In this document: positions 1-8,554 of the stretch, piece by piece
How the letters are laid out: the number at the start of each line of letters is the position of its first letter
Position numbering within the stretch: position 1 is the stretch's first letter
Source: Thermoguttaceae bacterium
GTDB lineage: Bacteria; Planctomycetota; Planctomycetia; Pirellulales; Thermoguttaceae
Length of the DNA stretch: 57,096 nucleotides
Direction: 5' to 3'
Assembly (NCBI GenBank): GCA_029975295.1
Contig: JARKPK010000035.1
Coordinates: 1 to 57,096 of the forward strand
Position numbers and translations under genes: made by a program
Notes under the pieces: model-generated
Database searches by the model: none
Seen by the model: only the letters and a program-made list of their open reading frames with translations
What the model was told of the DNA's origin: nothing

Positions 1-2019
1 CGCCACATTGGCCAGCCCGTCGTGATCGGCATTGTTGACGGCGGTTTGCAACCGCAAGGCGCCGAGTTGTCCGAACTCGGCCTTCATCACCTCGCGGAGC
101 TCGGCGCTTCGCTCAATCAACCCGCGCACCACCACCGCATAATCGCAGAACAGTCGGGGATCGTGCGGATCGGGAGTCAAACCGACTTCCGCCGGATCGG
201 TCGGCCCGGTGATGATTTGGCAGGCCTCGCGATAGGCTTTGCCCTCGATCGTCGACAGCAACTCGGTCATGGCGTTGAAGCCTTCTTTGCCCGTCTGTGC
301 CGTGAAAAGCGGACGGTAGTAGCCGCCTTCGCCGCGTTCGCGCCGCGGCATCGCCCACGGGCGAGGCAGGGTGCTTTCAATCCAGTCGGCGGTGCGGGCC
401 AACGACCGTTCTTCATCGGGCAGATCGTCAAAAAACCGCCGCGGCCCCTGCCAACTGCGCAGCATCTCGGCCAAACGACGCAGCTTGGCCCAATCGAAGC
501 GGTAGATCAGCGCCATCGCCTCCGATTCCAACGCCGCGTTCCAGCGAACCCGATGCACAAACCGTTGCGGACAACCCATGCCGGCCGCCGCAAGCCACGT
601 TTGCGTAAAGGCCGACGGCTCGCCCGCCGTCACCGCCTCGTCGACCAGCCGCTGCACGGCGCCGACCAAGAGATCGCGATTTCCCCCTTCGAACCCGTTG
701 ATCATCGTCGCCGTTGCAACGATCAGCGATCGTCGTTCGGCCAAGCTTCCCGGCCCGTCGAGCACCGATCGCAAGTAGTCGGCCAGCGGGACCTCGGCGA
801 AGCCGGGCGCGGTTTTCGGCCGTCGCACCTGGACGGCCCGAAGGGCGATCGACCGCGGGAAGCTTTGATGCGGCACGCAATACACGCCGATGCGCGACGG
901 CGGCTTGCCGCTGCAATTGATCACCTGGGTGTAGTAAGTCCATTGCGACCCATCGGGGCTGAGCGCCAATTTCGCCACTCGGTCGCCCACCAAAATGCCC
1001 ACCCAGGTCTTCCCCTTGCCGATCAACGGGACCGGATAGCTCTTCATTTCGATCCACGTATTCACGTTGTTGTCGCCCGGCCCGGTCAGGCTGACGGCCA
1101 GGTCGGGTCGATTCTGATCGCCGCAAACGGCCAACCGGCAGATTTCGTTGCCCTCGGCATCGGCCACCAGCACGCCGGCGCCGCGATCGGCCTGATCGAT
1201 TTGAAAGCAGATCAACCGCCCGTTCGCGTCGGGCGGCAACGACGCAACGGCCCGAGCGCCCGGCTTGTTCGCCGCTGCGGAAAGCACGACACCGTCGGCA
1301 TTGCGGTCGAAAGCCGCCTCTTCGCCGGTTTCGGCTTTCCATTCAAGTTGCCCCGGAGCGATTTCCGCAACCAACTCCGGCATCGGCGGCGGCGCGGGCC
1401 TGCCCCGACAGGGTACGAACTCGAAGCCGAACACCTGAGCGTCCCAATCGACGAAGACCTCGTCAGGCCTTCCCTCAAACGGGACGGCCAACACCCACAT
1501 CCCGCCGCGCGCCAGCGTCACGCGATTGCCGTCGCACAGCAGCAGGTGCGTGCCCATCCCCATCTGCTGCACCCGGCCTTCGTCGTAGGCCACCGCCTCC
1601 CATTGTGTCGGAAGCGGCTTCGTCACGTCGTCGCGGACAACCCGATAGGCCGCCCATCCGGCCGTGTTGTTGAATTGCGGATGGTGATAAAGCGCCACCC
1701 CCTCGCGGCCGCGCCAAAGGAAGAAACGCCGATACCGATACGTGCGATGAGAAAAACGGATGGCCGTTTCGGGCTGCCACGGCTCCTTCAGTCGAAACAG
1801 CCCTTTCATCTGGCACAACGGGTAGTCGTGATGCGAAGAGTTTTCGAACTTGCCCTCGAAACCGTCCACCGGCGAAAAGAGCTCACGCATTCGTTGCACC
1901 GAGGGCATCGACCGCGGTGGCGCGCTCTCCGACCAGCAGATTTCATCGAAAGCAGGCCGAGGCTCAACTGCTTCGGCGGCCAACACCGCAATCGCGGCAC
2001 AGAACAAAGCGTGAATCAT
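1..2019 (-). CDS. Large secreted protein of unknown function, C-terminus beyond window
   Basis: The minus-strand frame is open from an ATG at 2019 down to base 1, giving at least 673 residues; the 3' end lies outside the window. The start at 2019 is preferred over an in-frame ATG at 2088 because it begins a short hydrophobic signal peptide (MIHALFCAAIAVLAAEA) with a plausible Ala-X-Ala cleavage site. The middle third is beta-rich, with Trp and Gly spaced as in a jelly-roll or LamG-like fold (for example KTWVGILVGD and SQWTYYTQVINCSGKPP). The later part is helical and charged. I do not recognise a catalytic motif or a named family. It is divergent from the aldolase-like gene across about 600 bases. 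A long plus-strand frame opposite it is an Arg/His/Pro-rich shadow. Confidence is high that this is coding and low on function. Confidence 0.8.
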   Translation of the reverse strand, partial: MIHALFCAAIAVLAAEAVEPRPAFDEICWSESAPPRSMPSVQRMRELFSPVDGFEGKFENSSHHDYPLCQMKGLFRLKEPWQPETAIRFSHRTYRYRRFFLWRGREGVALYHHPQFNNTAGWAAYRVVRDDVTKPLPTQWEAVAYDEGRVQQMGMGTHLLLCDGNRVTLARGGMWVLAVPFEGRPDEVFVDWDAQVFGFEFVPCRGRPAPPPMPELVAEIAPGQLEWKAETGEEAAFDRNADGVVLSAAANKPGARAVASLPPDANGRLICFQIDQADRGAGVLVADAEGNEICRLAVCGDQNRPDLAVSLTGPGDNNVNTWIEMKSYPVPLIGKGKTWVGILVGDRVAKLALSPDGSQWTYYTQVINCSGKPPSRIGVYCVPHQSFPRSIALRAVQVRRPKTAPGFAEVPLADYLRSVLDGPGSLAERRSLIVATATMINGFEGGNRDLLVGAVQRLVDEAVTAGEPSAFTQTWLAAAGMGCPQRFVHRVRWNAALESEAMALIYRFDWAKLRRLAEMLRSWQGPRRFFDDLPDEERSLARTADWIESTLPRPWAMPRRERGEGGYYRPLFTAQTGKEGFNAMTELLSTIEGKAYREACQIITGPTDPAEVGLTPDPHDPRLFCDYAVVVRGLIERSAELREVMKAEFGQLGALRLQTAVNNADHDGLANVA

Positions 2020-2624
2020 CGGATCAATCGGCTCGGTAATTCGGGGATTCAGCAAGAGCGCGCACGTGGAACGCGACGACAAAGGCATGACAAACGCAGC
2101 AGCGGCCTTGCCGCGCGGGTCGTCGCACCCATTCCGCACACGCGTTGCCGCTTCACCCCGGCAACCCAAGCGACGATGGCACTCAACGCCCTCGCCGCCG
2201 TGCGACGACTGCCGGCGACTCCTCAGAATACAAATGCTGCTTTGCCGCGCAATTCCGCTCTTCGCGGAAGCCGGCTTCGCGGCCGTCGGCCTCGTTGCAT
2301 TCGAGTTCTCAGCCTCATTAGGCACTATAACCGTTGCGACGGCCGGCTCGCAACCAACCAAACGGCGACCCAGCACGGCCGAACGCGCGGGCAGCGGCGC
2401 ACGATCAGCCAGCATCGAGCCTGCACGCTCGGGAATGGCCCCGCGGGAGCGCCGCAGCACCCCCCGTTTCGCAAAAAGTTTCCGGGAACCGGTTTTCGGC
2501 GATCATTCGGCAGCGGTCGGCCCTTTCTCCGCGGGATCGCAACGATTCCGCATGAAGTATAATAGAAAGTCGGTTGCGCCGGCGCAGCAGCGCCCGATCA
2601 TCGGATCAACGCCGGATGGGAATC
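2020..2624. other. Divergent intergenic region (605 bp)
   Basis: This lies between two divergently oriented genes, so it should hold promoters for both. A 7-bp inverted repeat, GTTGCGA at 2333-2339 and TCGCAAC at 2348-2354, sits directly after a TATAAC. A perfect TATAAT is present at 2558-2563 on the plus strand. Nothing convincing is encoded here. Confidence 0.5.
2558..2563 (+). promoter_or_regulatory. Candidate -10 element (TATAAT)
   Basis: A perfect TATAAT lies 61 bases before the chosen start of the aldolase-like gene. No good -35 hexamer is visible 16-18 bases upstream, so this is a suggestion only. Confidence 0.35.
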
Positions 2625-3827
2625 ATGGCCGTCAAGTCGCTCGATCAAAAACTCGCTCGCATCCAAGCCGATTCGTCGTGCCGCGATTTCATCTTGGCCG
2701 ACGCGAAAGACGCCGACATGGCATTCGGCCTTTCGGCGCCGGGGCTCAGCCCGGAGCATCACGCCGGCGAGGCTCGCTTTCGCACCCTCGACGAATACCG
2801 TCAACAAATCCGCGACATCGTCGCGCAAGGGCTGGTCGATATCATGTTGATGAGCGCCAGCACAAGCGAATGCCTGACGATCCGCGAGCGCCTTTTCGAC
2901 CGTAGCGCCATCACTCCGGCCGTCAGAGCGAACGACACTTCGGACATTTGGCTGGCGGCCGGCAGCGGGCGCTATTCGCAACAACCTTCGCTGCCCTTCC
3001 GCACCGCCACAATCGATCACGCCCAATGCGGCAAAGCGCAGTGCGCGGCCGGCGAGCGGCAACTCGGCGTGGATTTGGGGCTCTATTCCTGCACATTCAA
3101 CAACGACGCCGCCGCCGACCTGCGCACACTGGAGGCCTATAAGGCGTTTCGGCTGGAGGCCGAGGCCAAGGGGTTTCGCCACTTTCTCGAAGTGTTCAGC
3201 CCGAACGCCCCGGCCGTCGCGCCGGCTTCGGTGGCTGACTTTGTCAACGACCATATCGCGAGAACATTGGCCGGCGTCACTTCCGCCGGCAGGCCGATCT
3301 TCCTGAAAATCCCCTACTTCGGCCCGGCCGCCATGGAGGCCCTTGCACGGTACGACCGTTCGTTGGTGGTCGGAATTCTGGGCGGATCGGCAGGCACCAC
3401 GTTCGACGCCATGCACATGCTCTGGGAAGCGAAGCGGTACGGAGCTCGTGTCGCCCTTTATGGGCGAAAAATCAACAACGCCGAAGATCAACTGACGTTC
3501 GTTCACTTTTTGCGGCTGGTGGCCGACGATCAGATTGCTCCCGACGAAGCGGTGCGGGCCTACCACGGCGCCTTGCAGAGGCAGGGCATTCGGCCGAAGC
3601 GCGAACTGGCCGACGACCTGCAAAAAACCGCCGTCAGCCACGCCTATTCCGGCAGCGGTCGGCGGGAAGGCGACTCGGCCGTCGCCCGGCCTGGCGACGG
3701 CACACCGGCTCACGTCCCATGCGCCGCAACCGCCACACGCACCGAGCAGGAACCCGACTTCTCGCGGATGACCCCGGCCGAAAAGGCCCGCTGGAATCTC
3801 GAACGCTGGAAGCGTATCATCGGCTGA
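2625..3827 (+). CDS. Class I aldolase-like TIM-barrel protein
   Basis: 400 residues from the ATG at 2625; an ATG at 2616 is equally possible. The C-terminal half reads like DeoC/DhnA/LsrF-type class I aldolases. A strand ending FLKIPYFG carries a Lys in the position expected for the Schiff base. It is followed by GILGGSAGTTFDAMHM, a typical phosphate-binding Gly-rich loop, and by GARVALYGRKINNAEDQ. The last 60 residues are a low-complexity linker plus a short charged helix ending RWNLERWKRIIG. The substrate cannot be told from sequence. It could act on a sugar phosphate or an aminosugar derivative. The next gene, a secreted glycoside hydrolase, follows after 153 bases on the same strand, which is compatible with carbohydrate metabolism but does not prove it. 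Confidence 0.7.
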   Translation: MAVKSLDQKLARIQADSSCRDFILADAKDADMAFGLSAPGLSPEHHAGEARFRTLDEYRQQIRDIVAQGLVDIMLMSASTSECLTIRERLFDRSAITPAVRANDTSDIWLAAGSGRYSQQPSLPFRTATIDHAQCGKAQCAAGERQLGVDLGLYSCTFNNDAAADLRTLEAYKAFRLEAEAKGFRHFLEVFSPNAPAVAPASVADFVNDHIARTLAGVTSAGRPIFLKIPYFGPAAMEALARYDRSLVVGILGGSAGTTFDAMHMLWEAKRYGARVALYGRKINNAEDQLTFVHFLRLVADDQIAPDEAVRAYHGALQRQGIRPKRELADDLQKTAVSHAYSGSGRREGDSAVARPGDGTPAHVPCAATATRTEQEPDFSRMTPAEKARWNLERWKRIIG

Positions 3828-3980
3828 ACGAGCGGCGCTCCGGCTCGCCGCAAGCGAGAAGGCCCGCGGAAAGAACGAAGCGGCCCCTCTATCGCAACGC
3901 CGATTCGCGGCCGCGCTGTTGCGACGTCGCCCGTTTTCTCGGTTTTCCAACCCCATCTCGATCGATGGAGGAGCGAGAAA

Positions 3981-6347
3981 ATGACCGCCCAGAACGCGCA
4001 CAACGCCGCACAACCATCGCCGGACCTTGCAACAACCGGTTCCGCGATTTGTTGCATCGGCCCAGATACGGCCAAGGCCGCGCAATCATCGGCGGACGCA
4101 GCCCGCCGGCCGATCGCATCGCCTCCGACAATCTTCGAACCGCGCTGTTGGGCCGCCCGCTCACCGGTTCATGCCGATCGCACCGCGCCGAGTCGTCTTG
4201 CGTTGTGCGCCAATCTCGCAATACCGGCGGTCGCCGTTTGCGCCCTGGCCGCGGCGACGGCCCTTGCGGCCGACCCACCATCGCTGACGCTGGAGGCGAC
4301 CCAAGTCGGCCGGTTCGAGAAGATCGAGATGCGTATGGACTTGGGCAAGGAGTACGGCAACCCGTTCGATCCTGCCGAGGTGCGTTGCGACATCGAACTG
4401 ACCGGTCCCCAGGGCCAATCGCTTCTGGTTCCGGCGTTCTACACGCAGCCCTACCGCTACGAAGCGGTTCCGCGTTCCGGCAAGAAGGCCGCCTGGTTTT
4501 ACCCGGAGGGCAAACCGCAATGGCGCGCCCGGTTCGCTGCGCCCGTCGAGGGGCGATGGACAGCGCGGGCCGTAGTCGCCGATGGCAGTGGCACCGCGCG
4601 GTCGGAATCGTCGGTGTTCGATGTGGGCGCCTCCGTGCGGCGCGGTTTCCTTCAAAGGGCAAAGGCCGATCCGCACTACCTCCAGTTCAGCACGGGCGAG
4701 CCGTTCTTCGCCATCGGTCAGAATCTGGCGTTCATTGGGCCGGGCCAATATGTCGATCTGCCGCGCGCCGAGCAGATCTTCGGCCGATTTCGAGCCAACG
4801 GAGCCAACTTCGCCCGCGTTTGGATCTGCTGCCACGATTGGGCCCTGGCGATCGAAGCGGAAAAGAGCGCCTGGGGCCGATCGTGGAGCGGCGCGGCAAA
4901 CCTCGTTGCCCACCCCGATCGAGCCGGCCCCGCCGACACGAAGCGTTGCGCGCGTTTGGCGGGCAAGGCCGGCCATGCGATTGCCGTCGATCCCTCGCAT
5001 CCCGTTGCCCTTCAACCCGAGACCGCCTACGTCCTTTCGGCTCGGGCCAAATCGGACAACGGCGCGAAGGTGCGTCTCGAGTTGGGCGGCAGGTCGGCGG
5101 CCTTCGAGGCCGACCGCTCGTGGAAATCGGTCGCTCTGAAGTTCGTCACCGGGCCGAACGATCGATGGATCGAGCGAATCCGCCTTGTTCTCGAGTCCGA
5201 AGGCGAAGCGTTGATCGAGTCGGTCTCGCTCCGCGAAGATCGGCCCGATTCCGTCGAACTGCTCTGGGAGGCCGATCCGAACCGCCCAATGCCCGGAACC
5301 TACAACTTGCTCGACGCGGCCATGCTCGATCAACTGCTTTCGGCCGCCGAGCGCGACGGCGTTTATCTCCAGCTTTGCGTGGTGACCCGCGACCTGTATA
5401 TGAAACACCTAAAAGACCCGCAGAGCGCAGCCTACAAACGTTCCATCGAGCAAGTGAAGAACTTGATGCGCTACTGCGTGGCCCGTTGGGGCTACTCGAC
5501 CCACGTCGCCGCCTGGGAGTATTTCAACGAGATCGACCCGGGTCTGCCGACCGACGTTTTTTACCAACAGGTGGGCGAATTCGTCGCAGGCATCGATCCC
5601 TTTGCGCGCCCCCGCACCACGAGCACTTGGCACCCCTCGGCACGCGATTGCCGCCATCCTCAGATTGATCTTCCCCAAGTGCATCATTACCTGCGGCCCA
5701 CACTGGGCGAGTCGGGCCACGACGAGTCGGCCGCAGTGATCCACTGGGCGCGATTCTTGCGCGAACATGGACCGCGCAAGCCCGGGCTGATCGCGGAATT
5801 CGGCCTGGCCGACGACAAATGGGGTCTTAGCCCGTTGATGAAGGAAGACGAACGGCTCGACCATTTCCATAATTCGCTCTGGGCGTCGGCCCTTTCGGGC
5901 ACGGCGGGAACGGCAATGTTCTGGTGGTGGGAACGGCTCGATCAGCAGGACGGCTACCAGCACTACAAACCCTTGGCGGCGTTTCTCGCAGGCGAACCAT
6001 TGGGAATCGAACCGGTGAGCCCCATTCAACCGGACGCCGGCGCGACTCGGTTCCGGGTGCTCGGACTACGTGGCACGCTCCGCGTGCTGCTCTGGTTGTT
6101 CGACACCGACACCAATTGGCATCGGACTTTGGTCGAGAAGAAGCTACCGGAGCGAGCCTCGAATGTGCAAATCCGCTTGACAGGGCTGACCGCAGGCCAA
6201 TGGAAACTGCAATGGTGGGACACCCGAGCCGGCAAGCCGTTCGCCGAACGAACGATCTCGGTCTCGGAACGGGAAACCGTCTTGACTGCGCCCGTCTTCG
6301 AACGCGACTTGGGAGCGAAACTTATCTATTCCCCCGAAACTAAGTGA
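3981..6347 (+). CDS. Secreted clan-A glycoside hydrolase with DUF5060-like N-domain and inserted carbohydrate-binding-like module
   Basis: 788 residues. A strong Shine-Dalgarno (GGAGGAG, 3967-3973) supports the ATG at 3981, although this leaves about 70 residues before the hydrophobic signal segment (LAIPAVAVCALAAATALAAD). After the signal comes a beta-sandwich resembling DUF5060 (about residues 100-220), then a GH5-like (beta/alpha)8 barrel starting at LQFSTGEPFFAIGQN. Glu517 in WEYFNEID fits the acid/base residue after strand 4. Glu606 in GLIAEFGLA fits the nucleophile on strand 7. Residues about 303-420 interrupt the barrel with a beta-sandwich like the CBM4/9-type modules found in such enzymes. 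A short beta domain closes the protein. The likely role is extracytoplasmic hydrolysis of a beta-linked polysaccharide; the substrate is unknown. Confidence 0.85.
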   Translation: MTAQNAHNAAQPSPDLATTGSAICCIGPDTAKAAQSSADAARRPIASPPTIFEPRCWAARSPVHADRTAPSRLALCANLAIPAVAVCALAAATALAADPPSLTLEATQVGRFEKIEMRMDLGKEYGNPFDPAEVRCDIELTGPQGQSLLVPAFYTQPYRYEAVPRSGKKAAWFYPEGKPQWRARFAAPVEGRWTARAVVADGSGTARSESSVFDVGASVRRGFLQRAKADPHYLQFSTGEPFFAIGQNLAFIGPGQYVDLPRAEQIFGRFRANGANFARVWICCHDWALAIEAEKSAWGRSWSGAANLVAHPDRAGPADTKRCARLAGKAGHAIAVDPSHPVALQPETAYVLSARAKSDNGAKVRLELGGRSAAFEADRSWKSVALKFVTGPNDRWIERIRLVLESEGEALIESVSLREDRPDSVELLWEADPNRPMPGTYNLLDAAMLDQLLSAAERDGVYLQLCVVTRDLYMKHLKDPQSAAYKRSIEQVKNLMRYCVARWGYSTHVAAWEYFNEIDPGLPTDVFYQQVGEFVAGIDPFARPRTTSTWHPSARDCRHPQIDLPQVHHYLRPTLGESGHDESAAVIHWARFLREHGPRKPGLIAEFGLADDKWGLSPLMKEDERLDHFHNSLWASALSGTAGTAMFWWWERLDQQDGYQHYKPLAAFLAGEPLGIEPVSPIQPDAGATRFRVLGLRGTLRVLLWLFDTDTNWHRTLVEKKLPERASNVQIRLTGLTAGQWKLQWWDTRAGKPFAERTISVSERETVLTAPVFERDLGAKLIYSPETK

Positions 6348-6611
6348 ACTGCCAGCAACGACCTGTTCTGTAGCTGGTCGCTCCTTCTAGCATAGATTTC
6401 TTGAGATCAAGCCGGTTGGCACGCGGAAGACTGTGTGATTCGGGCTCCGGCACGCCTCGCGGAACATCGTGGAAAATACCTATTCCGCTCACAGAGCCGC
6501 GGAATATGTACGGTTTCTGCTGTCTTTTCCGATTATAAGTGATGGGTGGTTGGCGCAAACTCCGATAACTATGCCGACGAGAATCTGCGGTCGGAGTCTG
6601 AACGCCCCCCC
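6348..6611. other. Intergenic region with inverted repeat
   Basis: 264 bases between the glycoside hydrolase and the PAP2 lipoprotein, both on the plus strand. It contains the perfect inverted repeat described at 6481-6506 and an A+T-rich stretch (GATTATAAGT) that may be promoter sequence for the downstream gene. Confidence 0.4.
6481..6506. repeat. Perfect 8-bp inverted repeat, possible operator
   Basis: TATTCCGC at 6481-6488 pairs exactly with GCGGAATA at 6499-6506 around a 10-base spacer. There is no T-run after it, so an operator is more likely than a terminator. It lies 106 bases upstream of the PAP2 lipoprotein start. Confidence 0.45.
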
Positions 6612-8159
6612 ATGCATTCATTTCCCGTACTCATCGGCTTGGCGCTCACCGGCTGCGTGGCGGTATGTCTTTTGGGCTGCGCGCCGGGCGAGCAACGACT
6701 GCCGACGAACGATACCCTGTTTGCAGTCTCAGCCGCCGACGCTTCGAGCGAAATGCCCTACCCCACTGTCGGTGAGCAACGCACGCGGGGGCCGGCCGAC
6801 TATCAGACGCTGGCGCGGCGCACAGGCGTGCCGCCCATCACGACCGTAGCGTGGCCCGCCGTTAGCAGCCCTTCTTCCGGCGCGGCCGCGGTCGCACCAA
6901 TCGCTTGGTCCAACGGTGTCTCGCCCTTGGCCCGCCAAGCGGCGCCGTCAAGCGACACGCTGGGCGAGCCCTCGCCCGCTGCAACGTCGCCGAGCGGACT
7001 GCCGGCCTACCAACCCACAGCGTCGTCGCAGCCCACCGGCCCGATCGGCGCCGGCGTTTCGATCCCCTGGCCTTCTCAAGCGATTCCCGATCGATCCGCC
7101 TTTGCCCCGCCCGGCACAGTCTATGCCGCGGGCCCAAACAGCGTTCCACCCGGGAGCGTTCGCTTGGCAGCCGGGGCCGACCCGCTCGAATCAGCCTACG
7201 CCCTCGGCGAAGCGATGCCGCTTGACCTGCCGGCCGAGCCTCCGCTCTACACGCCGCTAAACCCGTCGATCGAGCGGCTACCGCCCGTTTACGAATCCGA
7301 ATGGCCGTCGCAAAACATGCCGGCGTTGGAAGAACTCGATGGCGGCGCCAACGGCAGTCTTGCCCCACAGCCCTCCGAAACGGGCCGTTGGTGGCTCCCC
7401 TATGGTCTGCCGCAGCGGGCCGAAACGGCCGGCCAACGACTGGTCGATTACCTAAGGCAAACTCAAGCCAACGTCGTGAGCGACTACCGTCATTACTACC
7501 GATGGTCCACCGCCTGCGACCTCGGATGGGCGATTGCTCTGTCCGCCCCGCTGGCCAACACGTCGCTCGACGAAGACTTCCGCCACTGGTATCAGCGCGA
7601 CGTGCGCAGCTCCGGCAGCGACGACCTTTCTTCGTTCTGGCGGCCCTGGGGCGAAGGCAAGATATTCATTCCCGCTTGGGCCGGCTTGGCCGTGGTCGGA
7701 CATCTCTGGGAAGAACGCCCGCTGGCAACGGCCGTCGGACGGTTCGGCGATCGGACAACGCGGGCCTACCTTGTCGGCGCTCCGCCGATGCTGCTTATGC
7801 AGTTCGCCTTGGGCGCCTCGCGCCCCGGTGAAACATCGCATGGGTCGTATTGGAAGCCGTTCGACGACACCAACGCAGTCAGCGGGCATGCCTTCATTGG
7901 CGCAGTGCCGTTCCTCACGGCCGCCCGCATGACCGATCGGCCGGCCATCAAGGGAGCCTTGATCCTGCTGTCCACTTTCCCCGCGTGGTCGCGAGTGAAC
8001 GACGACCGCCACTATCTCTCTCAGGTGTGCCTCGGCTGGTACATGGCCCATTTGGCTGTCCGGGCCGTGGCCCAAACCGAAGACGATCGAAAGCCGATTC
8101 GCGTGGTGCCCATCGCCACCACACAGATGACCGGCCTGGGCTTGGTCATCGAGCGTTAG
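6612..8159 (+). CDS. PAP2-superfamily phosphatase lipoprotein
   Basis: 515 residues from the ATG at 6612. This start gives a lipoprotein signal (hydrophobic run then LLGCAPG), with Cys as the probable lipidated residue. Residues about 25-230 are a Pro/Ala/Ser-rich linker without fold. The C-terminal third carries PAP2 signatures: SGHAFIGAVPF (motif 2, around residue 425) and SRVNDDRHYLSQVCLGW (motif 3, with the catalytic His in the usual SR-X5-H spacing). Motif 1 (KX6RP) is not clear. Family members remove phosphate from lipid phosphates or pyrophosphates. Here the domain would sit outside the cytoplasmic membrane, tethered by the N-terminal lipid. The long disordered linker is unusual for the family. 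The start is preceded by GGTCGGAG, about 14 bases upstream. Confidence 0.85.
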   Translation: MHSFPVLIGLALTGCVAVCLLGCAPGEQRLPTNDTLFAVSAADASSEMPYPTVGEQRTRGPADYQTLARRTGVPPITTVAWPAVSSPSSGAAAVAPIAWSNGVSPLARQAAPSSDTLGEPSPAATSPSGLPAYQPTASSQPTGPIGAGVSIPWPSQAIPDRSAFAPPGTVYAAGPNSVPPGSVRLAAGADPLESAYALGEAMPLDLPAEPPLYTPLNPSIERLPPVYESEWPSQNMPALEELDGGANGSLAPQPSETGRWWLPYGLPQRAETAGQRLVDYLRQTQANVVSDYRHYYRWSTACDLGWAIALSAPLANTSLDEDFRHWYQRDVRSSGSDDLSSFWRPWGEGKIFIPAWAGLAVVGHLWEERPLATAVGRFGDRTTRAYLVGAPPMLLMQFALGASRPGETSHGSYWKPFDDTNAVSGHAFIGAVPFLTAARMTDRPAIKGALILLSTFPAWSRVNDDRHYLSQVCLGWYMAHLAVRAVAQTEDDRKPIRVVPIATTQMTGLGLVIER

Positions 8160-8554
8160 GCGCAGCAGGGCAACACCCTTCCTGCGATCGCATCGCACTG
8201 CCGCAACACCGGCGATCGTCGCCTTGATCGACGCTCGGCCTTCCGCGGTCGCGCCGCCTGGCTTTCTCGGCAGCGCAACTTCAATTGCTGAAAAAACGCA
8301 GGCGCGGCCCCGCAGCCGGCCGGCAAGTGCGAAAAACCGCGAAATCGGCCCGCCCGCATTCTGACGATCGGCATCGCCCGGTTGCATTGCCTGTCGGAGG
8401 GGCAATAGACTGAGGGTTTGCGCAGCCTTCGCCAAGGGCTGTCGAGCGTCGCGGAGTTCCCACAGCGGCGGGCAGCGGACTCCGGTTCGAACAGTTGAAC
8501 CGTCAGTTCGCCGGCCCGGTTGCTTGGTCGTTTCAACCCTCAACAGGTGGCATG
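8160..8554. other. Intergenic region (395 bp)
   Basis: Lies between the PAP2 lipoprotein and the uvrA-family gene on the same strand. Frames here are Arg-rich and resemble no protein. I see no RNA gene or strong hairpin. Confidence 0.4.

Noticed and set aside
22-2562. An 846-codon plus-strand open frame
   Set aside because: It is rich in Arg, His, Pro and Gln and lies antisense to a minus-strand frame with a signal peptide and normal protein composition. High G+C makes such long shadow frames common.
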